The notes beneath the pieces were generated by a model. The model was not told where the DNA came from. It saw nothing but the letters and a program-made list of their open reading frames with translations, and did not search any database. From Posidonia oceanica (Eukaryota > Streptophyta > Magnoliopsida > Alismatales > Posidoniaceae), in NCBI GenBank assembly GCA_037176725.1, contig JAZBRS010000057.1, positions 84,837,501 to 84,901,500 on the forward strand: DNA of 64,000 nt. The letters run 5' to 3'. Every line of letters begins with the position of its first letter. Position 1 is the stretch's first letter. Positions 1-11,376 of this stretch are shown piece by piece. The position numbers and the translations under genes were made by a program.

Positions 1-2633
1 TTCATGTGTTCCAGGCTACCCATGTGTCCCAGTCTATTGAGCCTTCAGCCTTGGAGAGCATGGTAGGGATGATTGCGGAGCCCCAGGTTATCTCTTTTAC
101 AAGTGATGAACTACCTCCGGCGGGGATTAATCACAATCAACCCCTGTTCGTCATGGTCCAGTTCAAAAACTTTCGCATTCCCCTAACACTGGTTGATAAT
201 GGGTCAGGCCTTAACGTCTGCCCCTTGCGTACTGCAACCAAGCTCGGATTCAAAGCCGAGGACATCACGGCAGCCGTGAAGGGAATGACAGCTTTTGACA
301 ACACCCACCATGACGCTCTAGGGATACTGATTATTCCTCTTGCTATCGGCCCGGTCGTATTCGATGTGGAAATCTATGTCGTCGACTTGAAGCCGAATTT
401 CAATCTTCTGCTTGGGCGCCCTTGGCTCCACAAGCATCAGGTCCTTCCTTCGACCCTCCATCGGATGATAAAGTACCGTCGCGGCGATGATGTCATTGTC
501 GTCATGGCGGAGAACTTTGAGAAGGAGCGGATCGAAGCAGTCTCCCCCGTGTCTTCACAAGCTATCCCATTTGACCCCGAGACTTCTGAAGCTCTATATC
601 GTGTTAATCGGTGCGAGCCGGTTAACTTCATTCCTGATCTTGAACACGTCAACTCCTTGGCCGTTCACAGCAACCCCTTCCGAATGGTCGAGAATGTATG
701 TCACAGGTGGGGTTACATAAAGGGTACACCGCTCGGGTGTCACGGCCAGGGGATCGCAGAGCCGATCGTAGCGGTGGAGCGGAGGAAATCTGAAGGCCTC
801 GGTTACGAACCCAAGCTCAACGAAGATCACTGCCTTCAGCTCAAGGATCAAGAACCAGCCATCCCCAGAGACCTCTCTAACTTCACCAGTGCAGGAATTC
901 TGGGATCGACCAATGATCAAGCCGTGGTGCCGACAGAAGACTGGGTCTGCATTAAGGACTACTACTCGGATGAGGAGCAGTCTGGCACAGTAGAGGCAGT
1001 CCCAACTGGCAGCAAGGCAATGATCAGCACAGAGGCACCACAGGCAGTTCGTTCAGCTCTCCCTCCAGCGAATACAGTAGACAGCTCAGCAGGCTCTGTG
1101 GCAGAACTGGCAAGCTCTCACACTTTTGCAGCCACATCTGCATCACAAGTACAGGCAGTAGCAGTACAGAAGTCAGAGACACTCCTTTTGGCAGAATCAG
1201 GCAGGCTACCTGCGGTCGCAGTCGCACCAGTGCCACTGTCACTCTCTCTGAAGGGACAGTCGATCAATTCAGTCAGCAGCGCGACTCGGCCCACTCCCGC
1301 GGCTGCATCACTGAGAATGCAGTCGACGCAGTCCGCTTTGCATCTTCCTGCCGCAAAGCAGCAACTCTCATGGCAGGCCCCCATGGCATCAGAAGCTGCA
1401 CTCTCACAATCACAACCAAATGCAGAGGACCAACTAAGCACCATAGTCTCCCGGCCCTTGAGCCCTCAGAAGAGCGCCTCTGCCTGCCCTCCACCTGCAA
1501 CAGTGACCCTGGCAGCATACCCATCTGTGGCCCCGCTGACCAGTCTGTTTGGATCTCCCACACCAAAGCTGCCGCTATCGGGCGCGCCCGTGAGCCAGAT
1601 CATGCAAATTCCGAGGGCAGCGATCCGTCTTACAGCCGGGCCAGTGCCGTAGGCCCCCGGTGCCTATTACGTCGACTCACCCTCAGACGAGGAGGAAGGA
1701 GTGGCGATAGAAGCCCAGGTCGATTCATGGATGTCCGACTTAGAGCTACTTTATCAAGAACAACTCAAGTCGATAGCAGAAGACCTGGCAGAGCATCGAG
1801 CCGCAGAAAGGAAAGGGAAAGCCGTGGTTATGGACCCTCCTCTGTAAGAAGACCATGCCTCTATCATGGTCCTGGAAGAAGGCTCAGCAGCACCGGACTC
1901 CCCTAGACTAGATGAACTCATCACACTCCAACCAGAAGGCGGGTCTAAGTGGTTTGTGCAACACATGCCTCACCGGAGCAGCATAGCGAGCGGCGATGCC
2001 CATATCAGCTGCCGGTCTGGCATACCCTCCACAAGCACACTAGAAGACTCAGAGGAGGAAGCACTAGTAGTCCAAGCAGCTACAGTAACAGAGCAGAAAG
2101 CAGAATCAGCAACAGAGTTGTTAGCAGCCTCAATAGCAGAATCATCAGCAGTATCAACAGCAGAATCAACAAGGCCCTCAGCAGTATCAGCGGAGCACTT
2201 AGCAGAATCAGTTAGGCCAGAGCAAACAGTAGAAGGAGTTGCTGGGACGGAGGTCGCGCACCGAGGCTACAAGAATACTCGAGTGAGCGTGACTATCCTG
2301 AAGCGTCACCAAGGCCAAGCAGCAGAACATATACACTCTTTCGACATCACAAGTCCTTATTTTGAGAAAGGGATCCTCTCAGAACTTGTTGCTTATGGAG
2401 AGGAGGACGATACGGGCATGGATGAGATTGACGAACCATTGCCCGAGTTCCAGCCCTATGACGACAACCCAGAAGGTCCCAACCTCCATGTTGAAGAAGA
2501 AACAGAGGTTGTTAACATCGGCACAGCTGAGGAGGTCAGAGAAGTTCGTATCAGTGCTCAGCTGTCCTCCCAGGCTCGAGCAGAGGTCATCGCATTCTTG
2601 AAAGAATATGCGGATGTCTTCGCCTGGAGTTAG
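1..2633 (+). pseudogene. A: aspartic protease, G-patch-like segment and Ser/Ala-rich linker (pol N-terminal part, broken)
   Basis: Open at the window edge. The aspartic protease carries the active-site motif LVDNGSGLNVCPL (Asp about residue 64 of the visible frame) and the Tat-type flap/tail motif LLLGRPWLHKHQVLPSTLH near 390-470. About residues 229-273 (690-825) form a glycine-rich stretch with GYIKGTPLG and KSEGLGYEP, resembling a G-patch, as occurs after protease in some retroelements. A low-complexity Ser/Ala/Glu-rich linker follows (about 950-2270), then an acidic segment (EEDD...EEETE) leading into RT. Breaks: TAG at 1650-1652 and TAA near 1844, where element D has CAG and CAA, and a one-base deletion near 2631 relative to D. 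Confidence 0.85.
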
Positions 2634-2638
2634 AGGAT

Positions 2639-3990
2639 ATGGTCGGCCTTGACATAGAGATAGTGGTGCACAATCTGCCCTTAAACCCGGATGCCAAGCC
2701 AGTGAAGCAGAAACTAAGAAGATGGCGACCACAGTGGCTGCTCATGATCAAAGAAGAGATAATGAAGCAGCTCAGAGTCAACTTTCTGAAGGTCGTTCTT
2801 TATCCTGAGTGGCTGGCAAACATTGTACCCATGCCCAAGAAAGATGGCCGAATCCGGATCTGCATCGACTACAGGGACCTGAACAAGGCGAGTCCCAAGG
2901 ACGACTTCCCCTTGCCTCACATTGACGTCCTAGTCGACAATACAGCGGGCCACAAGATGCTCTCCTTCATGGACGGCTTTTCTGGATACAACCAAATTAA
3001 AATGGCAGAAGAAGACATGGAAAAGACTTCATTCATCACGCCCTTGGGGAGTCTTCTGCTACCAAGTCATGCCGTTCGGTCTGAAGAATGCTGGTGCGAC
3101 CTATCAGAGGGCCATGACTGCGCTGTTCCACGACCTCATGCACCAAGAAGTAGAGGTCTACGTAGACGACATAATTGCTAAAACCAGAGAGCCTGAAGAC
3201 CATCTTGCCTGTCTAAAAAAGCTCTTTGATCGTCTACGGAAATACAAATTGTGCCTGAATCCCAAGAAGTGTGTATTCAGGGTGTCTTCTAGCAAGCTGC
3301 TCGGCTACATTGTTAGCCAAAGGGGGATTGAGGTGGACCTGATGAAAGCAAAAGCCATCGTGGACATGCCACCCCCCAGAACTGAAAAGGAGGTCAGAAG
3401 TCTGCTTGGGCGTTTATAGTATATCAGTCGCTTTATTGCACAGCTTACGCCCATCTGTGAACCTATATTCAAGCTCCTGAAGAAGAATGCACAGATCGAC
3501 TGGAGCGAGGAGTGTCAGGCTGCATTTGCCAAGATCAAGCAGCTGTTGATCAAGCCTCCTGTCCTGGTTCCCCCTACACCAGGGAGACCTTTGCTTCTCT
3601 ACCTTTCTACTACGCAGCATTCCATGGGCGCCGTCTTGGGCCAACATGACGAATCTGGTAGAAGGGAGCGCGCCATCTATTACCTGAGCAAGAAGTTTAA
3701 TGAATGCGAAGCCAGGTACAGTACACTAGAGAGACCTGCTTGTCCCTTGTCTGGGCTGCACAGAAACTAAGGCACTACATGATGGCATACCCAGTTCAGC
3801 TCTTATGCCGGCATGATCCTATCAAGTTCCTCTTTTAAAAGCCGGCCATGGTAGGCAGATGTGCTAAGTGGCAGGTGTTATTGTCTCAGTATGACATCAC
3901 CTTTGTCACACAGAAGTCCATGAAGGGTCAGGCCATGGCAGACCATCTTGCTGATCTTCCTCTGCCTGAATACCAACCCCTCCAGATGCA
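2639..3990 (+). pseudogene. A: reverse transcriptase and first (degenerate) RNase H
   Basis: RT motifs are clear: IRICIDYRDLNKASPKDDFP, the MPFGLKNAGATYQRAM block and the catalytic YVDD at 3159-3170, followed by the connection motif LNPKKCVF. The first RNase H follows (PGRPLLLYLSTTQHSMGAVL), in which the first catalytic Asp expected after LYL is replaced by Ser, so this domain is probably structural only. Relative to element D there is an inserted base near 3047 and a lost base near 3735, with TAG at 3417-3419 and TAA near 3838 where D has CAA. The product cannot be translated as one protein. Confidence 0.87.
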
Positions 3991-5784
3991 ATTCCCTGAC
4001 GAGGACATCCTCTTCGCAATGGAGGACTCAGAGGAGAAAAATCTTGAAAAACAAGAGGAATGGCAGCTCTACTTTGATGGCGCTGTCAACAAAAAGGGCC
4101 GAAGCGTAGGCGCAGTGCTGACCACGCCCCAGGAACAGATGATTTCCTTCGCAAGGAAGCTGACTTTCACCTGCACAAACAATGAAGCAGAATATGAAGC
4201 ATGCATCCTGGGGTTGAAAGTCGCCCTCGAGCATAAGGCGCAGAAGCTGCATGTGCACGGTGATGCCATGCTAGTAATTTCGCAAGTGAACGGCGACTGG
4301 AGGACAAAAGATCCCAAACTTGTGCCGTATCACGAACACCTACTGAGGCTGATGGAAGAATTTGAGAGCATCTGCTTCACATACATGAACAGAGCAAAGA
4401 ATGCGTACGCAGACGTGCTAGCAACTCTGGCATCCTGGCTCACTATACCTGAAGACAGCACAGTGGATGTATCTGTTACTCGCATTGAGCAGCCTGCATA
4501 CTGCATGAACATAGAAGAGGCGGATCCAGCAGAGGAGCAGCCCTGGTATCAAGACATAAAATCTTTCCTGGAGTCTGGCAGCTTTCCTCCTGATACCGCG
4601 GCAGCAGACAAGAGAACTCTGGCATGTCTGGTGTCAAAGTATGTGTTGGGGGCTGGGCAGCTATACAGAAGGTCATATAATCAGATGTTACTGCGCTGCC
4701 CGAACAAATCGGAGGCTGACACGCTGATGCTTCAAATGCATGCAGGGACCTGTGGCCCGTACATGAACAGCGTCCTCCTGGCCAAGAAAATCATGCTCCA
4801 AGGATATTTCTGGCAGACCATGGAAGCAGACTGCTGCCGGTTCGTGCGTAGATGCCACAACTGCCAGATCCATGGTAACTTCATTAAAGCCCCCCGCAAC
4901 AGTTGCATAACATGTCTTCGCCATGGCCTTTCTCCACCTGGGGGATCGATGTCGTTGGCGCCATCCACCCGGCTGCTTCAAATGGTCATCGTTACATTCT
5001 GGTAGCGATCGATTACTTTACCAAGTGGGTGGAAGCAGCCTCTTATAAGACAGTCACTGCTGTGGCAACAAAAAAGTTTATCAGGAACAATATCGTTGCC
5101 CGATATGGGGTCCCGCACTCTGTCATCTCTAATAATGGCACAAACTTCATTGCCAAGAGGATCGAGGAATACCTGCAAAGTCTCAAGATCAAGCATCATA
5201 GATCCTCGCCCTACCAGCCACAGATGAACGGAGCAGTGGAGTCTGCAAACAAGAACATTGTCAAAATCCTGAAGAAGATGGCAGAAACCCACAAGGATTG
5301 GCATGACAAGCTCCCGTACGCGCTCTGGGCGTACAGGACATCAATCCGGACCTCGACGGGAGTTACCCCGTATTCTCTGGTATACGGCATGGAAGCGGTG
5401 CTACCTGTTGAAGTAGAGATCCCCTCTCTGCGGATCCTACGAGAAGCTGAGTTGGAAGAGGCAGAATGGGTTGAAGACCGCTGCGTCCAACTGAATTTGA
5501 TTGATGAGCACAGACTGCAAGCTATGCACAACGCTCACTGCTACCAGAAGCGGATGGCCAGAGCATTCTTGAAGAAGGTCCAGCCCAGAAACTTTCAGCC
5601 AGGGGACCTCGTTTTGCGCACCATTCATTTGCCTAATGGTCGAGGGAAATTCCGACCTAATTGGCGTGGCCCCTTCGTGGTCAAGCAGATCTTCTCAGGA
5701 GGCACTGTAACTTTTGAGGATATGTACCAGGTCGAGCAGTCTGAGCCCGTCAACCTCTGCTATCTCAAGAAGTACTATCAGTAG
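3991..5784 (+). pseudogene. A: archaeal-type RNase H and integrase
   Basis: The second RNase H, diagnostic of Tat-clade elements, shows WQLYFDGAVN (Asp), NNEAEYEACI (Glu) and HGDAMLVISQ (Asp). Integrase follows with a zinc-binding His pair and CHNC, then the core: TWGIDVVG (first Asp), a second site reading ISNNGTN and NGAVESANKN (Glu). The second catalytic Asp is replaced by Asn at 5131-5133, whereas C and D keep Asp, so this integrase would be inactive even without the other breaks. The C-terminal part (FQPGDLVLR, GKFRPNWRGPFVV) ends at the stop 5782-5784. A frameshift lies near 4895 relative to D. Confidence 0.87.
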
Positions 5785-7252
5785 CCGAAGGCGGCCCTGT
5801 TGCAGATGCCCTTCTCCCACCTACACACTTACAGCCTCGCTTCTTGCATTCTCGTCCTACCTGCATCTTCTATCTATCCTACTCTTGCATCTTCTCTCTT
5901 TTCAAATCATCATCGTCATCTTCTCAAAACATGCATTCTTTCTCTTCAAATCATCATCGTCATCCCCTCAAATCATGCATTGAATCTTCGGCCTGGTGAT
6001 GAGAACCGGAAGTGCTTGCCTGCTCTGGAAGGAGTCCGCCCTACCTCACCCGACACTACTTAGATGTCTTAGCTAGTGAGGGAGCCACCACCAATCAGGA
6101 CAGGCAAACTGCCTAAACTCGTAAGGACATACACCTCTGAGGGAGAAAAAATGTTAGGATGTGAGTCTGGAAAAAGTGAGAGTAGACATCTAGGCTTGGG
6201 CACGTCCAAGGAACAGAAGACGAAGACAGAAGCCGGCCCTAGAGATAGGGGTGTGCAGTCTAACCCTGCTCCTTCTACCCATCACATAGCAGACCCAAAG
6301 CCCAGATCCATCATGACTCAAACACCCTTCTTTTGCCACCAAAATGGGGATAGCAAAAGCCTGAAAAAAAAAAGAGAAAAAAGAAATCAAACAAGCAAAA
6401 AAAAAGGAGATAGAACAAAAACAAAAAAAAAGGAGGAGAAAAAGCAAGCAAAAAAAAAAAGAAAAGAAGAAGAAAAAGGGCAAGATTCAGCCCAAAAATG
6501 CAGGCACCATCATCCCCCGTACCTTACAAGAGACCCAAGGGTGTAAGCTTAAAAAGGGTCTACCACTTCCCTCCAAAAGCAAAACACTTATCCTCTCCTA
6601 GCTAGGGGCGGAGAAAGACTGCATACCTATGAGGGAGAAATAAAGAAAAAAGAGAGCAGAAAGAGTAGGTGTAGGTCCGGAGAGTTCAGCAAGTAGCCTG
6701 TCCTCACCACACCACCACCTGTATAGTGCCAACACCCGTTCCGGAGTGCCACCAGCAAGCCAAGAGTCTAAGTAGGGCCCAGTGAGCCGGGGACCACTCC
6801 TTTCCTTTGCAGCAGGCACCAAAGCACTCTGTATGCTGAGGGCACCCAAGCATACTAATCATTTCATAAGCATACCAACCTGCATCATGCATACATGCAT
6901 CCTCAATTATCCCTTCTTTCTTATCAATCGTTCCGCTCTGCAACTCGCTTCGACTCTGAGACAGTACTTCTTACCAAGAGCGCGTTGACGTTGCTCGAGC
7001 TGCGCTGGTCCAGATCTCCTGCCAGCCCTTGCCCCTGTATCCGCAAGACTGCTGCAGATTTCCCTTTGCTTATCTATGCTTAACTGCTATATTCTGACTT
7101 TAGCTGCTGGATGCATATTGAACTACATTATCAGCCTCAGATTCTGCTTTCTGTCAGAGATTATATGCCTGCGTGATCTGACTGTTTACAATGTTGATAA
7201 CAGGTGCCTTCAAGCTCTGCAGCTATCTGCTTGTACCCCTACGATCTGCGCA
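5785..7252 (+). other. A: spacer between integrase and the extra ORF
   Basis: About 1.47 kb without a supportable gene. It shares long homology with the D spacer (53004-54508) and partly with C (34472-35307). It includes a pyrimidine-rich first part, a strongly A/G-rich tract at about 6361-6480, and a segment with a possible 3' splice site (GATAACAG at about 7196-7203) shortly before the extra ORF. A spliced subgenomic RNA for that ORF is possible but unproven. Confidence 0.6.
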
Positions 7253-8455
7253 ATGGGCTTCCCTACTCTGTTGACTCCAGCACACTGCTCGGAGACCTTG
7301 CAAGAATGGATCAGCGAGCTTACCCAAGAAGACTGCGAAAAGTTGCGCCTGTGGGGCATTCCAACCAAGCTGCTGAAGGCTGCTGATGTGGAAGTGAGCC
7401 GCCATCTTCTGTGTACCACTGCAAGGTTCTGGAAACCGGCACACCACGTCTTTCGCTTTGGCAGAACTGAGCTAACACCCACACTAGAAGAAGTGCGTCG
7501 GATCTACGGCTTCTCCAAGATCATGGGGCCGCCTATCTTCATGAGGCGTGATGGATACCTCGAGGTCCTGAGCCAGCTGACTGGGCTCCCTACAAGAAGC
7601 TGCCAACAAAGACTGATCTGCACCAGCGGACCTGAACCTATGCTTCGCCTAGCGCACTTTGATGATGTCATGAAGAAGCGCGTCGAACTCGGAGATGAGC
7701 TGTGGCTCCGAGGGTTTGTCATCCGCTTCCTGGGCGAGCTGATCTTTACTCATGGCCGACTCACAGTGGCCATTGAGGTTGCAAAGATAGCACTTGCTGT
7801 GGTGACCCGGCAGATAGACCTGGCACTAGTTGTTCTGGCAGAAGCGTACCGCGGGCTGGACCGCATCTCACATCGCTGCCGCCACTTCCATGGCTGCGGG
7901 GCACTTATACAAGTCTGGCTAGCCGCACACTTAGAGATGAACCTTCTGTGCCCCCAAGTGCATGCCTTTGAAGCCTACTGCAGCAGCGACCGTGCCAAGA
8001 CAGTCAAAAGCGTCAAAGAAGAGTACGAAAGGCTATCAGCACTAACTGACGACGCTGTAACCTGGCATATCATCCCCTCCGTAGCCGAGCCATTCATTGT
8101 CTTCTTCAGCGCACGCGACACGCGGCTGATTGTACTACCAGGACTCACGGCGGGTGTGGAATACCATCCCATCCGGGTTATGCGCCAGTTTGGCTTCTAG
8201 CAGGGTGCCTTTGTTGACAGCACAGCGCCCGAGCTTCTTCAGACATACCCTCTCAGTACGACTGCCCCAACCAAGAAGCTGGCCGATCTGATGCAGCATG
8301 GGGTGCGATCAATAGACATCGCAGCTGTGAGAGGTGTAGGATGCGCCCCTGAGTATGTGACTGAGGTCCAAGAGCTCTGGCCCATCAATGAAATCCCGCT
8401 AGGCGGCCCCCTGTTCCCCGACTCCAGGCAATCAAAGAAGGCCCGAACCGGCTAG
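7253..8455 (+). pseudogene. A: extra ORF after integrase, plant-mobile-domain-like protein (one in-frame stop)
   Basis: The frame runs 1203 nt from ATG 7253 (MGFPTLLTPAH) to TAG 8453-8455, with one premature TAG at 8198-8200 where D has CAA. The protein begins with a helical region (EWISELTQEDCEKLRLWGI), then ARFWKPAHHVFRFG, LTPTLEEVRRIYG and a long helical middle. The pattern of an RFW.P.HHVFRFG block followed by a LTPTLEE block matches the plant mobile domain / DUF7745-like group that occurs in host MAIN/MAIL-type proteins and in many transposons. The assignment comes from motif recognition only. The ORF follows integrase on the same strand and lies upstream of the structured 3' region. The upstream frame stays open to about 7076, but the D copy agrees on the ATG at 7253. 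Confidence 0.75.
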
Positions 8456-8751
8456 GGCACTTGTGCAATCGATATGTAGTTTCCTTTCCAGTGTGCTATA
8501 TGCTTTTGGCCTGCCACAGGCATGTACTCAACAGTTCTTTCAATGAAAAAGTGTTTTCTGCTGTCTGCTTGCACTTCAAGACCTACTTAATGCATTGCAT
8601 AATCATTGCCACCCTCACCTTGGGCCCTCTGGCTAGACTTGCAGCCAACACAACGCAGGAAAGTCCTCAGCAGCCAACCCGGAGTCCAGAATCTCTGCAG
8701 ACCCGCGCCGTCAAGCCAAGCCATCCAGCGTCCCCAGCTGAGTCTCCTTCG

Positions 8752-8905
8752 GGCTGGCACCCCCAACTGCTCGGCGATAGGTCCGTCAACCTATCATCAT
8801 CTGCGGGCTGGCACCCCCAACTGCTCGGTGATAGGTCCGTCAACCTGTCATCATCTTCGGGCTAGTACCCTAAACTACTCGTCTGACAAACACGTCAGTT
8901 TTATC
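8752..8905 (+). repeat. A: GGG-CTG-GCA-CCC and CGGCGATAGG-type modules
   Basis: Two tandem copies of a unit beginning GGGCTGGCACCC..AACTGC and continuing CTCGG(C/T)GATAGGTCCGTC..CCT(A/G)TC. The first module can pair GGG with CCC and GCA with TGC; a diverged third copy near 8860 reads GGGCTAGTACCC..AACTAC, so GCA/TGC has become GTA/TAC. The second module pairs CGG with CCG and GATAGG with CCTATC (or CCTGTC through a G-U pair). B (24345-24880) and D (56023-56185) have more copies. Confidence 0.7.
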
Positions 8906-8944
8906 TTCATCCTCTGCTTTTGATGCCAAGGACGCGCTGGCCAA

Positions 8945-8971
8945 CCCCTGGTGTCATCCCGACACCAGGGG
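8945..8971 (+). other. A: 11-bp perfect hairpin CCCCTGGTGTC / GACACCAGGGG
   Basis: Perfect 11-bp inverted repeat with a 5-nt loop (ATCCC). It is identical in D (56245-56271) and in B (24926-24952). A second B copy at 24440-24466 has CCCCTGGTATC/GATACCAGGGG, a compensatory G-C to A-T change. Confidence 0.85.
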
Positions 8972-9013
8972 CATCTTTTGATCGCCCCTCGGTATCATTC
9001 TCCCCCTCTTTCC

Positions 9014-9038
9014 CCCATGATATTCCAGGTATCATGGG
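9014..9038 (+). other. A: 9-bp hairpin CCCATGATA / TATCATGGG
   Basis: Perfect 9-bp stem with a 7-nt loop. The same position reads CCTATGATA/TGTCATAGG in D (56314-56338) and CCTATGACG/CGTCATGGG in B (24995-25019). Pairing is kept by compensatory or G-U changes in each element. Confidence 0.8.
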
Positions 9039-9059
9039 ATGCTTCGCTCTCGCGAAACC

Positions 9060-10285
9060 CTTTCCCTTTGCCGGCCGATAAGTCCGGTATCTCATCATTC
9101 CCTCATCCCCTCTTTGCCGGCCGATAAGTCCGATATCTTATCATCTCTTTCCCTTTGCCGGTCGATAAGTCTAGTATCTCATCATTCCCTCATCCCCTCT
9201 TTGCCGGTCGATAAGTCCGATATCTTATCATCTCTTTCCCTTTGCCGGCCGATAAGTCCGGTATCTCATCATTCCCTCATCTCCTCTTTGCCGGCCGATA
9301 AGTCCGATATCTTATCATCTCTTTCCCTTTGCCGGCTGATAAGTCCGGTATCTCATCATTCCCTCATCCCCTCTTTGCCGACCGATAAGTCCGATATCTT
9401 ATCATTCTATTCTCTTTCCCTTTGCCGGCCAATAAGTCCGGTATCTCATCATTCCCTCATCCCCTCTTTGCTGGCCGATAAGTCCGATATCTTATCATTC
9501 TATTCTTTTATTCATTTGCCGGCCGATAAGTCCGATATCATATCATCTCTTTCCCTTTGCCGGCCGATAAGTCCGGTATCTCATCATTCCCTCATCCCCT
9601 CTTTGCCGGTCGATAAGTCCGATATCTTATCATCTCTTTCTTTTTGCCGGCCGATAAGTCCGATATCTCATCATTCCCTTATCCCCTCTTTGCCGGCCAA
9701 TAAGTCCAATATCTTATCATCTCTTTCCCTTTGCCGGCCGATAAGTCCGGTATCTTATCATTCCCTCATCCCCTCTTTGCCAGCCGATAAGTCCGATATC
9801 TTATCATCTCTTTCCCTTTGCCGGTCGATAAGTCCGATATCTTATCATTCCTTCATCCCCTCTTTGCCAGTCGATAAGTCCGATATCTTATCATCTCTTT
9901 CCCTTTGCCGGCCGATAAGTCCGGTATCTCATCATTCCCTCATCCCCTCTTTGCCGGTCGATAAGTCCGATATCTTATCATCTCTTTCCCTTTGCCGGTC
10001 GATAAATCCGGTATCTCATCATTCCCTCATCCCCTCTTTGCCGGTCGATAAGTTCGATATCTTATCATCTCTTTCCCTTTACCGGCCGATAAGTCCGGTA
10101 TCTCATCATTCCCTCATCCCCTCTTTGCCGGCCGATAAGTCCGATATCTTATCATCTCCTTCCCTTTGCCGGCTGATAAGTCCGATATCTTATCATTCCT
10201 TCATCCCCTCTTTGCCGGCCGATAAGTCCGATATTTTATCATCTCTTTCCCTTTGCCGGCCGATAAGTCCGATATCTTATCAATC
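9060..10285 (+). repeat. A: tandem array I (GCCGGCCGATAAGTCC units)
   Basis: About thirty units, alternating between a form ending GATATCTTATC and one ending GGTATCTCATC, separated by pyrimidine-rich spacers (TCTCTTTCCC or ATTCCCTCATCCCCTC). Most units can pair CGG with CCG and GATAAG with CTTATC in interleaved order; the CTCATC form leaves one A-C mismatch in the second stem. The array keeps one frame open for 486 codons as a Ser/Leu/Pro/Ile repeat, which I regard as an artefact of unit length. Confidence 0.85.
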
Positions 10286-10455
10286 TCCTCTTTTTCTTAT
10301 CAATATCAATCATCAATCTCTCCTTTTTCTTATCAATATCAATCATCAATCTCTCCTTTTTCTTATCAATATCAATCAATCAATCAATCAATCACTGCTC
10401 TTTCCGGTTGATAGGACCGTAAACTATCATCTTGGGCTGATCCCCGATCTGGCCC

Positions 10456-11376
10456 GCAGTTGTGTTATACGGTTGACATCCAGTAACTGTCCCTCGTAAT
10501 TGCACTTTCCAGTTGATAGGACTGTAAACTATCGCTCCAGTTGATAGGACTGTAAACTATCGTTCCAGTTGATAGGACTGTAAACTAACATTCTCTGGCT
10601 GATGATCCAAAACTCATCCTTGGCTGATATCCGAAACTATCAATTGCAATTACGTTATACGGCTGACATCCAGTAACTGTCCCTTGCAATTGCAGCTTCC
10701 AGTTGATAGGACTGTAAACTATCGTTCCAGTTGATAGGACTGTAAACTATCGTTCCAGTTGATAGGACTGTAAACTATCGTTCCAGTTGATAGGACTGTA
10801 AACTATCGTTCCAGTTGATAGGACTGTAAACTATCGCTCCGGTTGATAGGACCGTAAACTATCACCTGCAATTGCATTATACGGCTGATACCCAGTAACT
10901 ATCCCTCATGATTGCGCTTTCCAGTTGATAGGACTGTAAACTATTGTTCCAGTTGATAGGACTGTAAACTATCGTTCCAGTTGATAGGACTATAAACTAT
11001 CACTCGCAATCATGTTATACGGCTGATATCCAGTAACTATCCCTCGCAAATGCCCTTTCCAGTTGATAGGACTGTAAACTATCGCTCCAGTTGATAGGAC
11101 TGTAAACTATCGTTCCAGTTGATAGGCCTGTAAACTATCGCTCCGGTTGATAGGACCGTAAACTATCATTCTCTGGCATTTGCGTTATACGGCTGATACC
11201 CAGTAACTATCCCTCATGGTTTGTGCTTTCCAGTTGATAGGTTCCAGTTGATAGGTCTGTAAACTATCGTTCCAGTTGATAGGTCTGTAAACTATCGTTC
11301 CAGTTGATAGGACTGTAAACTATCCCGCACAACCATGTTATACGGCTGATATCCAGTAACTATCACTCACAACTGC
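10456..11376 (+). other. A: array II, multi-arm structure of pseudoknot-like modules
   Basis: An outer stem GCAGTTGTG (10456-10464) / CACAACTGC (11368-11376) encloses five arms. Arm stems: GTAATTGC 10496 with GCAATTAC 10646; TGCAATTGCAG 10685 with CTGCAATTGCA 10866; CATGATTGCG 10907 with CGCAATCATG 11005; CGCAAATGCC 11045 with GGCATTTGCG 11175; CATGGTTTGTGC 11215 with GCACAACCATG 11327 (one bulge). Each arm holds several copies of a module pairing CAG/CTG (or CGG/CCG) and GATAG/CTATC. Before each arm sits a junction beginning TTATACGG and carrying GACA/TGTC or GATA/TATC. B and D have the same layout. Confidence 0.8.

Noticed and set aside
6..1652. Reading 6 as the true protein start in A
   Set aside because: The codon is GTG and the D copy shows the frame continues upstream into gag; the sequence is simply cut by the window.
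9060..10285. CRISPR-like direct repeats with spacers
   Set aside because: The spacers are themselves repeated and the context is a plant retrotransposon; no cas genes.
9039..10499. 486-codon open frame over array I of A
   Set aside because: It consists of repeated SLCRPISPVSHHSLIPSLPADKSD-like blocks created by the tandem DNA unit; B and D give different frames and lengths. No start context or domain supports a protein.
10456..11376. Satellite DNA or rDNA spacer as an explanation for array II
   Set aside because: It lies at the same place between extra ORF and PPT in three separate elements, so it belongs to the element.
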